64,000 nt of DNA from Pycnococcus provasolii (Eukaryota; Chlorophyta; Pseudoscourfieldiophyceae; Pseudoscourfieldiales). Below the pieces are notes generated by a model, which was given only the letters and a program-made list of their open reading frames with translations, did not search any database and had not been told where the DNA came from. The stretch lies in assembly GCA_049487715.1 (NCBI GenBank), contig CP150549.1, positions 744,001-808,000 of the forward strand, written 5' to 3'. A program made the position numbers and the translations under genes. This document shows, in pieces, positions 54,708 through 63,666 of the stretch (positions within the stretch are counted from its first letter, which is position 1; the number at the start of each line of letters is the position of its first letter).

Positions 54708-55828
54708 AGAGCCTAAGGCAAGACAAGCGCCAGCAAGTGCTTTTGGCGTAAGCTTGTCGCGCAACCGCCGCGGCCTGTTGGGTTGGCGCCGGAAGAGAAG
54801 GGAAGGGAAGAGAGGAGGGTGCGTTTGAAGCGCGCTGGGCCGGTCCTGCGAGGGGAGGGGAGGGGAGGGGATCCCGCGCGGCGCGCGCAAAAGCAAAACC
54901 TTGGGATGCCCTCGAAACCCTAACCAGGGAACCGACTCGCGCCGTGACAGACACTGGGTGGGAAACTTCGTTGACATACCCAATACATTATATCGTGGCA
55001 CCTCATCGTGGCGCTTTGACGCCCTGTCCTGTACCACCCTTTTTGTCTAAAGTTTTGACTCTAGTCTAGACTAACCTTGTGATGGTCTAAAAGTTAAGGT
55101 GACGCGATACCTTTACTCGACGTGATAGTCCACCCCTCTGGTCGGTAATCTAAGTTTAATTTTAATAGGTATGTACAGTACAGTACATATGTGGAAGAAG
55201 TAACTTATGTGGTCAAGTTTCAAATTTACCACCGCCAGGAAGGTGCGAAGAGGCGAGCGCTGAGCGAAGACCTGTCACAACGAGGACAGGCAATGTGTCT
55301 TACTGTAGGCGGCAGGAGGCCGTTGAGCCTAACCTGGCACTCTGCCCTCTTTCCTGACCTGCCGAGAGGCGGAGAGGGCGAGAGGCGGAGAGGCGTTGCC
55401 CTGTCCTGCAAGGGCAAGAGGAAGCAACAAGACAAGACGAAGATTAGTCTACGATAGACTACCCGGTAGTATTTACCATGCACAGGTCCAGACAGGCGGA
55501 GGCGGAGGACGGGAGGAGGCCTTGATAGTTCTTGATTGACTGCTACAGTATTGATAGATGCGTGCTCCCTTGAAGAGAGCTTGACCGAAGAGGGAAGAGG
55601 GAAGAGGGAAGTCCGGAGAAGGAGAAAGAACGGAATGACGAAAAGCGTTGAAGAAGCCCCCTGGACAGCTTGAAGGATGGCAGTACATAAACCTTGACCC
55701 AGGTCATATTTAAGGGTAAAGTTTAAGCGGAGGAGGCCCCTTAAACTTTACCCGGACTGGCCCTCCCGTACTGTACAGTACCCGTCTGCTTTCCCGCACA
55801 ACCTTAAGGCGCACCCTGCTTTCTCGCC
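54708..55828. promoter_or_regulatory. Long divergent promoter region with many palindromes
   Basis: This 1,121-nt region lies between BBS9 and the basic YGAWYL-motif protein gene. It holds AAACCCTAACC (54915-54925), TAGTCTAGACTA (55062-55073, perfect palindrome), TAGTCTA-CGA-TAGACTA (55445-55461), a 14-nt stem hairpin (55714-55753), and GTACTGTACAGTAC (55768-55781, perfect palindrome). G/A-rich blocks lie at 55350-55440 and 55570-55630. The short frames here do not look coding. Confidence 0.65.
55714..55753. repeat. Perfect 14-nt inverted repeat (hairpin)
   Basis: GGGTAAAGTTTAAG (55714-55727) and CTTAAACTTTACCC (55740-55753) are exact reverse complements with a 12-nt loop. They lie 76-115 nt upstream of the ATG at 55829, so they could sit in the promoter or the 5' UTR. 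Confidence 0.9.
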
Positions 55829-57235
55829 ATGCCCGTGCGTGCGCGCCTCGACCTCAGCCTCTTAACCAACGCGGGAGCACAAAGTAATAATAGTCAGGGT
55901 GGGGCCGCGTACTCGCCTGGCGGGCCTGGGGGGGGCAGTGGAAGTGGAAGTGGAAGGATGAGCTTCAGGGAAAGTCGAAGGGGCGCGCAAACGTCAAGAC
56001 AGGCGCGCGAATACGACCGAGGACGGGTCGTCCTGCCGCAGCTGTCCGCGCGTGGCGAGTACGCGCCGTCGAGGCCGAGCCACGAACTTCCGCTCGACAT
56101 GCTCAGGCCCGCGGATATCGGAGTGAAGCCAGTCAGCGTGTTTGGAATGAGCGTCGTGAAAGGGGCGCGAGACCCGAGAGGGGCGCTCGACGGAGGAAGT
56201 GGCAGCGCGACGGGTCTGACACCCCGTGGGTCCGGAGCCAACCTCGGACGTGAGGCTGACGACGCCGCACCGTCGTCGACGGACGGAGGCAACACGGGCC
56301 CTGCGCTGTCCTCGGATGCGGCGGCAGGTCAGGAGAGTGCCTCGGCGAGCGGGAGTGCAGCCGTTCCGCCGACGGCGGCACAGGCACAATCGTATCTGCC
56401 AATGCCGTCGCCGCGCCAGCAGGCGCAACCAGTGCAGCAGCAAAATCGACCGGCGTCGCCGCTCATTTTGTGGCGCCCTGCCGTGCGCGTCAAGCTTGCC
56501 ACGGACCTACCAGACGAACTTCTAGTCGAGCTTGTGCACGACATTGACGACAGTGACGACGACGAGGAACCTCTTCTCGACGAACCGTTCCCAGGCTCGG
56601 AGGGTGAGCACAGCGACAGGGTCTGGAAAGCTCTCACCGAGAAGCGCAGATCACTCATGCGAGGCCCACGTTTACCGGGAAATCTCGTTCGTGGAGCGCG
56701 CGACGCGGAGATTGCCGCTGCCGCGCGGCGCAGGGCACGGGCTCGCTACGGCGCGTGGTACCTCACGCCCGACATGTGGGAGGCTGAGTTCCGCTGCAGG
56801 CGTGACGGCAACGACCCAGAGGTTGTGCTTCCACAGCAAATGTCGCAGCTCAAGGCGTCACGGAGACGCCGCCGCGCGGCAAACGCAACGCCGCCACCGG
56901 GTGCTGATGCGCGTGCACAGACCCCAGCGGCCACTCCGGGCCCTCAAGCGAAGGGTGGCGACGCGGCAGGTGCCACCAACACATCGGCAGAAGCGACGGA
57001 GAGTCGTCCAACGCAACACATAGCAACGCTGTACTCGGGGCGTATGTACCGCGAGTACCTTCGCAGGCGTGGAAGTCGCCTCCCGCACTATCTGAACCTG
57101 CCAGATGACGTAAACAATCGACGGCAAGGCCGCCGATACAGGCGAAGCCAAGAACCCTTCGTGAGCAGCATGGCGAGCGTTGCGCATCCGCCGGGTGACA
57201 CCGCAGGATCAGCCGGTCTATCGGTGGAAGGCTGA
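55829..57235 (+). CDS. Basic, largely disordered protein with a YGAWYL motif
   Basis: This 468-aa protein has a disordered N-terminal half rich in Gly, Ser, Ala, Pro and Gln. It includes an LDMLRPADIGVKPVSVFGMS segment near residue 90. An acidic patch (about 235-255) is followed by an Arg-rich helix, then ARYGAWYLTPDMWEAEF and DPEVVLPQQMSQL (about 308-345). The YGAWYL-x-P-x-x-W pattern reminds me of FAM47-type animal proteins, but I could not check this. A second ordered stretch (SGRMYREYLRRRGSRLPHYL) lies near 400. CCTTAAGG at 55802-55809 lies 19 nt before the ATG. Function unknown; a flagellar link is speculative. Confidence 0.6.
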   Translation: MPVRARLDLSLLTNAGAQSNNSQGGAAYSPGGPGGGSGSGSGRMSFRESRRGAQTSRQAREYDRGRVVLPQLSARGEYAPSRPSHELPLDMLRPADIGVKPVSVFGMSVVKGARDPRGALDGGSGSATGLTPRGSGANLGREADDAAPSSTDGGNTGPALSSDAAAGQESASASGSAAVPPTAAQAQSYLPMPSPRQQAQPVQQQNRPASPLILWRPAVRVKLATDLPDELLVELVHDIDDSDDDEEPLLDEPFPGSEGEHSDRVWKALTEKRRSLMRGPRLPGNLVRGARDAEIAAAARRRARARYGAWYLTPDMWEAEFRCRRDGNDPEVVLPQQMSQLKASRRRRRAANATPPPGADARAQTPAATPGPQAKGGDAAGATNTSAEATESRPTQHIATLYSGRMYREYLRRRGSRLPHYLNLPDDVNNRRQGRRYRRSQEPFVSSMASVAHPPGDTAGSAGLSVEG

Positions 57236-57526
57236 GAGTAAACAACAACATTTGACATTCACACATCAAGTATATTTCTATCGTCGCCTTGGGTCGTTAC
57301 GTATCCCCGTACTGGGATCGGTGCGCAAGTCGCGCCAATCGTCGATGACACGTGTAAAGCTCACACCCTCAAATAAGTGTCCGATCAATATCAAACGTGC
57401 TGTTGTGGCTGCTCCAACTTTTTCCGTTTTCCCTTGAGTAACGTAAGAGGCATAGAGGCAACGCCGCCATTACTTAAACAGACCAATCATGTAGTTCTTT
57501 CATAGAGGGTGTTTTTCATATTCCTG

Positions 57527-58699
57527 TTACACACTCGCCCTCAATGCTGCGATCGCCGCATCAACGGCGTTGTCATCAACTTGGTGATGGAACACGAATC
57601 GCATTTGATAGTCGCTAATCGGCAACGCCCAGACTTTATGTGAGCGCATCGTCTGTATGATGGCGGGCGCCTTCAAGCCCGCAGGGTTATCGGGCCGAAC
57701 GCTGACATAAACAAGATTGGTGTGCACGGCATTCAGGTCCACATTTAGCGCGCTTCGAAGATTTCCCGTGTCGTTTGCAATGGCCGAAGCGAACGCGTGC
57801 GCACGTCGCTGATCTTCCTTCAAACGAGGCAGCGTTTCGTCGAGCGCAACAAGCGCCGCCGCCGCGAGCACTCCTGCCTGGCGCATGCCACCCCCAAGCA
57901 CTTTGCGAGCACGACGGCATCTTCTGATAAATGCGGCATCACCCACGACAACTGATCCCGCTGGTGCACCAAGAGCCTTACTCATGCACACGCTGACACT
58001 GTCCGCCATGCTGACAGCTCGAGACGGAGGCACGTCAAGTGCGGCAGCTGCGGCAAACACACGTGCTCCGTCAACGTGGAGCTTCACGTTTTTCGACTTC
58101 AGCAATTCGCCGAGGGCGTCAAGGTACTCAAGCGAAAGGACCAACCCTCCCTTTTTGTTGTGAGTGTTTTCGACACAAACGAGCTTGGTTGTTGGAAAGT
58201 GGTCATCCACAGGCCGTATCGCCTCCTCAATATCCTCGAGCTTAATAGATCCATCTGGCTGATTTTGGAGCTGGCGTGGGTGCACGTGCGCGACGGTTGC
58301 GATTCCCCCTTGCTCGTAAATGCACATGTGACTGTGATGTCCGACGATCACCTCCGCGTCGCGTGCGTCGTAGGTGTGCGCCATGACGCTGACGAGGTTG
58401 CCCATTGTTCCAGTGGGCACAAATATGGCCGCCTCCTTTCCCATCAGAGTTGCGATGCGCTCCTCAATTTCCCATATGGTGGGATCATCACCAAACACGT
58501 CGTCGCCAACACAAGCGCACGCCATGGCCGCCCGCATCGCCGTAGTTGGCGTGGTGACAGTGTCTGATCGCAGGTCGACGATTCCCTCCGGGCGCACTTG
58601 TTTGGCGGATTTTTCTTTGGCAGACCACTTCTTCGCGACTGCTTCGAAGCGGGTGGAAGCCTCCACGAGTTCATCCTGCGATGGTTGGGACGTGGCCAT
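57527..58699 (-). CDS. THA1: Low-specificity L-threonine aldolase
   Basis: This PLP enzyme cleaves threonine or allo-threonine to glycine and acetaldehyde. The 390-aa protein shows IVDLRSDTVTTPTTAMRAAM, GDDVFGDDPTIWEIEE, IFVPTGTMGNLVSVM, the LHVDGARVFAAA aspartate motif, and the PLP lysine in CMSKALGAPAGS (Lys 241), then VLGGGMRQAGVLAAAAL, all as in plant THA1. About 35 residues precede the catalytic core. ATG 58699 (MATSQPSQ) is chosen. An upstream in-frame ATG at 58840 would add an Arg/His/Pro-rich leader that might act as an organelle signal but would run into the shared promoter. Confidence 0.95.
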   Translation of the reverse strand: MATSQPSQDELVEASTRFEAVAKKWSAKEKSAKQVRPEGIVDLRSDTVTTPTTAMRAAMACACVGDDVFGDDPTIWEIEERIATLMGKEAAIFVPTGTMGNLVSVMAHTYDARDAEVIVGHHSHMCIYEQGGIATVAHVHPRQLQNQPDGSIKLEDIEEAIRPVDDHFPTTKLVCVENTHNKKGGLVLSLEYLDALGELLKSKNVKLHVDGARVFAAAAALDVPPSRAVSMADSVSVCMSKALGAPAGSVVVGDAAFIRRCRRARKVLGGGMRQAGVLAAAALVALDETLPRLKEDQRRAHAFASAIANDTGNLRSALNVDLNAVHTNLVYVSVRPDNPAGLKAPAIIQTMRSHKVWALPISDYQMRFVFHHQVDDNAVDAAIAALRASV

Positions 58700-59027
58700 G
58701 ACGCCTTGAGAAGTTGAAAGAAAAGAGTCTTGAGAGCGTAAGTGCAAGTGCGGCAGACGACGACGACACGCAGTCCCAGTCCTAGGAGGATGAGGAGGGT
58801 GAGGGTGCGCGCGCGACGAGGGACGGGGTCGCATGCGCATGGGAGTGGTTGCGCAGGACGAGGAGATCAGCTGGAGATCAGGAGAGACGCCGCAGAGAGA
58901 CGTTACAGATACCACCTACGTGCAGGTTAGGGTTAGGGTTAGGGTTAGGGTTAGCAGTTCGGGGTCGGGTAGAGTGTTCGGGGTCGGCTCCCGTGGGCTC
59001 GTTCATCCTGTGGCTCCAAGGTTAGAT
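58700..59027. promoter_or_regulatory. Divergent promoter of threonine aldolase and mTERF-like gene
   Basis: A 328-nt region with a perfect TTAGGG array at 58927-58953. One reading frame runs through it from 58833 and would translate the array as a Val-Arg repeat. I treat that as chance. Confidence 0.6.
58927..58953. repeat. Telomere-type (TTAGGG)4 array
   Basis: Four perfect TTAGGG units followed by TTA, about 75 nt upstream of the ATG of the mTERF-like gene. Confidence 0.93.
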
Positions 59028-59651
59028 ATGGCGTATCTTCCCGGTGTGGGGGGACGACACGCGGGTGGTCGGTTGCGGTATTCAAGCGCACCACACCCGC
59101 ACGGCCCGACGCGTTTGTCGACACGCACACGCTCGCCGCACACGAAGGCGGTCAACTACCACGAAGAGTCAGACGTCGCGCGTTTCTGGCGTCTGTGGAC
59201 GGGCAACGCGCACTGCAGAAACGTCGTGACGAGCTCGCCGAAAGACTCGCTCTTTCGAAAACCCAAGGAGCTCGAGAAGAAGCTCGTACAGCTGCGGCGT
59301 GTCCTGCCGGCAAAGGAACTTGACATTCCCATGATTTGTGCAAGAGATCCGAGAATCCTCGAGCTTTCGTCCAGGGAAGTCGTTGCCGCTTTCGTTCGCG
59401 TTCGCTTCGCACTGGGCGATCCGCCGCTATGCTGCAACGTGTGTACGATGTTAACCTTAGGGCCGAGCCTATTGCTATGTGACGCGGCGGAGCTAAGAAC
59501 TCAAGCGTGGAAGGTAGTGGAATCCGTCGGCGACGTGGAGTCGGCGCGTACGTTGCTTGAGTCGAATCCCATGAGCTTGATGAGCGACGGCGAGGAGTAT
59601 GCGGGTGGGAGTCGCGGTAAGCAGTACAACCGGGCTGTTGTGTACCAATAG
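59028..59651 (+). CDS. mTERF-like helical-repeat protein, short
   Basis: This 207-aa protein begins at ATG 59028 (MAYLPGVGG). Its Arg/His/Thr-rich N-terminus could target an organelle. From about residue 75 it has paired helices ending in mTERF-type motifs: LRRVLPAKELDIPMICARDPRILELSSREV and a second unit ending LTLGPSLLLCDAAEL, then VVESVGDVESARTLLESNP. mTERF proteins act in mitochondrial or chloroplast transcription and RNA processing. Only about three units are visible, fewer than in classic members, so the assignment is tentative. It is convergent with FTR-A, with 89 nt between stops. Confidence 0.55.
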   Translation: MAYLPGVGGRHAGGRLRYSSAPHPHGPTRLSTRTRSPHTKAVNYHEESDVARFWRLWTGNAHCRNVVTSSPKDSLFRKPKELEKKLVQLRRVLPAKELDIPMICARDPRILELSSREVVAAFVRVRFALGDPPLCCNVCTMLTLGPSLLLCDAAELRTQAWKVVESVGDVESARTLLESNPMSLMSDGEEYAGGSRGKQYNRAVVYQ

Positions 59652-59740
59652 TATTCATGAGTGAAAAATTTTTATCTATTATTTTTTATCATATTTTTTT
59701 TTTACCGTTCATGGTGCAACAAGTCCGTGCCATATCCTTT

Positions 59741-60097
59741 CTACAACATCTCCACCTCATCTTCCGCGAGGTGCGCGATGACCTTGACGTCTGCGCCGTC
59801 GTTGTTGATGACGAACTTGCACCTGAGCGGCATCGTCGCGTTCGTCGGCTGGTCCTTGTGTACGGACACGTCCTTCATGACTTCCCCCTCCTGTCCCTTG
59901 AGCGAGTAGTCTCCCAGTCTTGCGACGTGGCTTATGGTGACGTCCGCCGTCACCTTCACTTTCGTACCTTCTGGCACGGGCGACGCGACGGATGCCACAG
60001 TCACACGACTACTGCGTATTGATGCATGAGAAGGACGACGAGCATGAAGAGCGCGCCTCCCACAAGCCGCCTTGGGTAAGCGTGAAGAGGCGAGCAT
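59741..60097 (-). CDS. FTRA: Ferredoxin-thioredoxin reductase, variable (alpha) subunit
   Basis: FTR passes electrons from photosynthetic ferredoxin to thioredoxins in the chloroplast. The variable subunit is a small SH3-like barrel that stabilises the catalytic subunit. The 118-aa precursor has an Arg/Ser/Ala-rich transit peptide (about 1-38), then GTKVKVTADVTISHVARLGDYS, GQEGEVMKDVSV, and the ending VKVIAHLAEDEVEML, which parallels the HLKEDEFE ending of plant and cyanobacterial FtrV. The middle GKRISANLP-type segment is replaced by a divergent PTNATMPLRCKF. The length fits the family. ATG 60097 is the first of the frame. Confidence 0.82.
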   Translation of the reverse strand: MLASSRLPKAACGRRALHARRPSHASIRSSRVTVASVASPVPEGTKVKVTADVTISHVARLGDYSLKGQEGEVMKDVSVHKDQPTNATMPLRCKFVINNDGADVKVIAHLAEDEVEML

Positions 60098-60842
60098 GAC
60101 CGAGCGACGTGGACCTTACGTATGGTCCAGACTTCCAGAGGCGAGGGGAGATACAGATACGGGGGGGGTGAAAGAGGCGGGGGATAGGCACCCAGGGGAG
60201 GGACCACTGCGGCACCAAACAGGGATAAGATGGAGGAGCACACTCATCATCAAGCGAGCAACGCCACTCCCTCCCTCCCGCATGTCCTGGCGGGGTAGGG
60301 CTAGGGTTAGGTTAGTTAGGGTTAGGTGCTTGCACACCTTGCTTGACCGACCCGCGCGGGCAAGCACCGTGCAGGCGTCTGATCACCGACCCCTCCTTTG
60401 GAACCGCGGCTGGCCGCTCCTCGCCCCCCTCCGCAAGGTGCAGCAGTGCTCCCCTTCTAGCTAGGTGGCGGCCTGGCTCAGTTCACCTGCTCAGATTGGG
60501 AGGAGCCTTTCTTCTTGCCGTGAGGAGGAGGACGGACTGGCGGAAGGTAGGACCGGAGACGATATTCTTGCCGTGATGGCTGATGAGGAGGACGAGGACA
60601 TCGCTCCTCGCTGAGGCCTGAAGAGGACTGGCCGCTTCTACTGGCCGCTAAGAACACCCTGGGAATCCACCATCCGAATCAAGCAGACGTCTAGGATGGT
60701 ACCAAACTATCAGGGCAAGAGCACGAGAGGAGAACCAGAAGGGGAACCCCTTCTTTGTTTGTTGTGGGATCCGAAACCGCAACCGCAACTTAAGGTACCA
60801 GTACAGGTTAGTCCTTACTCCCTTAAGGTGCGGTGTGTCGGT
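60098..60842. promoter_or_regulatory. Divergent promoter region with telomere-type motifs
   Basis: A 745-nt region. TAGGGCTAGGGTTAGGTTAGTTAGGGTTAGG-like sequence at 60296-60327 is a degenerate telomere-type array. An AGGAGGACGAGGAC-rich block lies near 60520-60600. The frame from 60696 is open into the next gene, but its first 49 residues look non-coding. CCTTAAGG at 60821-60828 lies 14 nt before ATG 60843. Confidence 0.55.
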
Positions 60843-63512
60843 ATGCCGGCGGCGTCGAACCTCACCTCCCCGTCCGGGGGACGGCGATCGCCGGAGACGC
60901 CGGACGGAACGATGCTCGAACCGTCGTCGTTCAAGGTGCAGCAAGTCTCCGTCGTGTCCACCGTCGACTTCGAGGGACTGCTCGACGTCTTGCAGGTTAT
61001 GAAGAAAGGATGGAGAGACCTCAAAAATAGAGTTGCTGAATTAGCAGACAAAAACGCAAACTTGGAGGCGCAGCTGGCAAGCCTCGCAAGTCAAAAGCCA
61101 ACGCCAGTGCCAGTGCCAGTGCCGATAGAACCTGCACCTGCACCGCCGCCACCGCAGTCTGTTGTGCAGAACGTGCAGAACACGACGCAGGTGATTGAAA
61201 AGGCTGACACGTCGGCACTCGAGGCAAGAGTTGCTGCGCTGGAAAGGGCTGTCGACCAAGCCGCGCAAGAGGCAAGTGCGGCAAATACGCGTGCCGACGA
61301 CGCAAACACGCGTGCCGACGATGCGTTGACACGCGCGAATGCCGCGCAGACCACGCTCGATGCGCTCGCGCGCGACGTCGAGGACTTGCGTGGCCTTGTC
61401 AGCGGCCTGCTCGACAAGCAGAAGGATACGCTGAACGACCCCAACGCAAGCGCAGATGAACGTCTAGATGCGATGAGCGCGTTGCTTGCGGAGCTCCGCG
61501 CTCTCGTTGAAAGCGCAGCACGTGACGCGAAGGAGAGCCTCGCCAAGGCGAATAACCTTGAAACTGTCACCGGAGAACTGTCGCAGGATGCCGCGGAACT
61601 GAAGAGTACCACGTCGACGATGAACGATCGTCTCGCAAACACTGAGAGTGAAATTCGTACGACGATTCCTTCCCTGCGTTCCGACTGCAAGATGGCTGCC
61701 GACGTGGCGAAGAGCACCGCGAAAGATCACGCCGAGTTCAAGGCGGAACAGGAGGCGAATGTTGACATGATGAAGCAGAGTATCGGCGACCTCGCTAGTC
61801 GTGTGGAAGCTCTTGAGCAAGACATGAAAGAGGCGGTGAAGTTACCGCAATTCGACGAATCCACCGCAAAGCTGCAGGAGCAAATATCTGACCTTGCGAA
61901 GCTGTTGAATGCCCTTGCAAATCGGGAACCCACGGTGGTGGTGCAGCCAAAGGAGCAGGAATCGCCGTCGATTTCACCGATTGCGCCGACGAAGGTATTC
62001 GCGGACAAGGTGCCGTATGACGACAGCCACATTACCAAGGATCTTTCGTCGCTTGCGAAGCGCATGGAGGCAGCCGAGCGCGAGCTCCACGACCATCTCG
62101 AGCGCATTCGACGCGGCGACGCCACGGACATGGACCTCGACAAGCGCATCGCCACGCTCGAAATGCTTGATATTCGTGCCAAACTGCGTGACATGGATAA
62201 TCGCATGACCGCACTTGAGAATAGCGACAGGCCATCCCAGCCAGCTCCGATTCACGCACCCAAGCCAATCGCCGCGGCAGATATCGATCACGAGCACGAT
62301 GACCTGAACAAGCGCATCGCGGCGCTCGAGTCGCAGCTTGAAGCACTTCAGGCGGTGCGATCGAGCCTATCCGACGTGCAGAGCAGGCTTGCACGCGCTG
62401 AGTCTGAGCTGCAGGATGTGGGTTCAGAGCTAGGCGCAACGCGTGGCGACATGTCGAAGCTGCGAAAACGCCTGGAGAAGCTCCTTGCGCGCGTGGAAGC
62501 GCTGGAGGGCAGACTGCACCTTGACGAGACGTCGCTGAGCAACCTTCACGCTGAGTCGAGCATGCTCACAGGACGCTGCCTGAGTTGCGACAGGCCATTG
62601 CCTGACGGAGTCAGGACGGCAGTCGCGCCGTGGGTTCCGCGGCAGAGAATGCCACGTGGTTTTGTTCGCGTGGACGATCCAGATAAGGTGGACATGTACG
62701 GGGAACGCGCGGACGTGCGTGACCCGCCGCCGTCATACGTGGATACGTACGACGCACCCCGTGCAATATCGCCCCCGTCGCACCGCAAGTCAGCCGCGCT
62801 TTTGCCTGGAGTGAACCCCGTGAGATCATCGCTCGACAGCGCAGAGCTTATTCGGCATGCGGGAACGTCGACGTCGACGAGCAGCTTAGGCACATCACCT
62901 CGAGGAGACAGCGCACTGTTCGGCGCTACAGCGCCTCCTTCGAAGGTGCACTCGTCCACGCCAACACACTGGTTCGCGAACTCGTCGACTCCGGATGTGC
63001 ACCTCAACAGGACGGCTGGCCCGAGTGAGTATGGGCGTCCCAACACCAGCGATCCAGCAATGAGCCCACGCCGCAAGCCGCCGATATCCGTGGACGAGTC
63101 CGACATTGAGGCTGCGAGAGCGCGGCTGAAGTCCGCGGGTCAGGCGAGTCCGCGCGTGGATAAAGGTGCGAGCGGCGGATCGTTCGCGCCGTACAACTAC
63201 ACGCCGTACAGCCGATCCCAGAAGCGTGCTTACGGTGTGCCCGGTCATGGGTACGTTACGCATCGAGGTGTTTTGGCCGTGAATAACCCATACACCTCAG
63301 CTCTTGCAGCGAGTCAGAGCGTGCCGGGAGGGCTGTCGAACAGCCCCTCAGCCGGGCTCGTGTCACCACGGGTACCGGACTCGCGTGCCTCCCCTCGTGG
63401 TGGAGCTCAGCATGTGACAACGAAGTATCACAGCACGTATGGCGGTGGACGTCGCGATCCTGGGTCCGTTACCCCTCGCAACGCACCTTCGCAGACGCGC
63501 AATATCGAATGA
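60843..63512 (+). CDS. Long coiled-coil protein with a C-terminal CxxC segment
   Basis: This 889-aa protein starts at ATG 60843 (MPAASNLTS); an upstream ATG at 60696 is possible. Residues about 30-70 form a helix (VSVVSTVDFEGLLDVLQVMKK). Heptad coiled-coil then runs to about 570, broken by a Pro-rich linker near 90-105 and another near 380-400. A cysteine pair in GRCLSCDRPLPDGV follows near 578-590. The last 270 residues are disordered, Ser/Pro-rich, with repeated SPR and YDAP-like motifs. The layout recalls DUF4795 flagellar proteins such as QRICH2, where coiled coil precedes a short Cys motif, but this is from memory. A structural cytoskeletal role is likely. Confidence 0.7.
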   Translation: MPAASNLTSPSGGRRSPETPDGTMLEPSSFKVQQVSVVSTVDFEGLLDVLQVMKKGWRDLKNRVAELADKNANLEAQLASLASQKPTPVPVPVPIEPAPAPPPPQSVVQNVQNTTQVIEKADTSALEARVAALERAVDQAAQEASAANTRADDANTRADDALTRANAAQTTLDALARDVEDLRGLVSGLLDKQKDTLNDPNASADERLDAMSALLAELRALVESAARDAKESLAKANNLETVTGELSQDAAELKSTTSTMNDRLANTESEIRTTIPSLRSDCKMAADVAKSTAKDHAEFKAEQEANVDMMKQSIGDLASRVEALEQDMKEAVKLPQFDESTAKLQEQISDLAKLLNALANREPTVVVQPKEQESPSISPIAPTKVFADKVPYDDSHITKDLSSLAKRMEAAERELHDHLERIRRGDATDMDLDKRIATLEMLDIRAKLRDMDNRMTALENSDRPSQPAPIHAPKPIAAADIDHEHDDLNKRIAALESQLEALQAVRSSLSDVQSRLARAESELQDVGSELGATRGDMSKLRKRLEKLLARVEALEGRLHLDETSLSNLHAESSMLTGRCLSCDRPLPDGVRTAVAPWVPRQRMPRGFVRVDDPDKVDMYGERADVRDPPPSYVDTYDAPRAISPPSHRKSAALLPGVNPVRSSLDSAELIRHAGTSTSTSSLGTSPRGDSALFGATAPPSKVHSSTPTHWFANSSTPDVHLNRTAGPSEYGRPNTSDPAMSPRRKPPISVDESDIEAARARLKSAGQASPRVDKGASGGSFAPYNYTPYSRSQKRAYGVPGHGYVTHRGVLAVNNPYTSALAASQSVPGGLSNSPSAGLVSPRVPDSRASPRGGAQHVTTKYHSTYGGGRRDPGSVTPRNAPSQTRNIE

Positions 63513-63666
63513 CGAGGACTTTTTTTCTCTCATAGTTTTGACAGACGTGTAATAAGTTCTTGATTGTTTTTATTCGTTGTTATTGTGAGTTATCGGGTGG
63601 TATGTTCTTCGTTTTTGTTTTTGGTCAGATATGTTCTAAAAGAATTTTATTAAACTTTTCTGCTCT

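Noticed and set aside
54522-55037. 171-residue minus frame as a separate gene
   Set aside because: Only its MSLFKAREWW...NIDLE part is meaningful, and that is BBS9 exon 1; the rest upstream is promoter.
58833-59027. N-terminal extension of the mTERF-like protein containing a Val-Arg repeat
   Set aside because: The repeat is the TTAGGG array read as codons. The first sensible ATG is 59028, after it.
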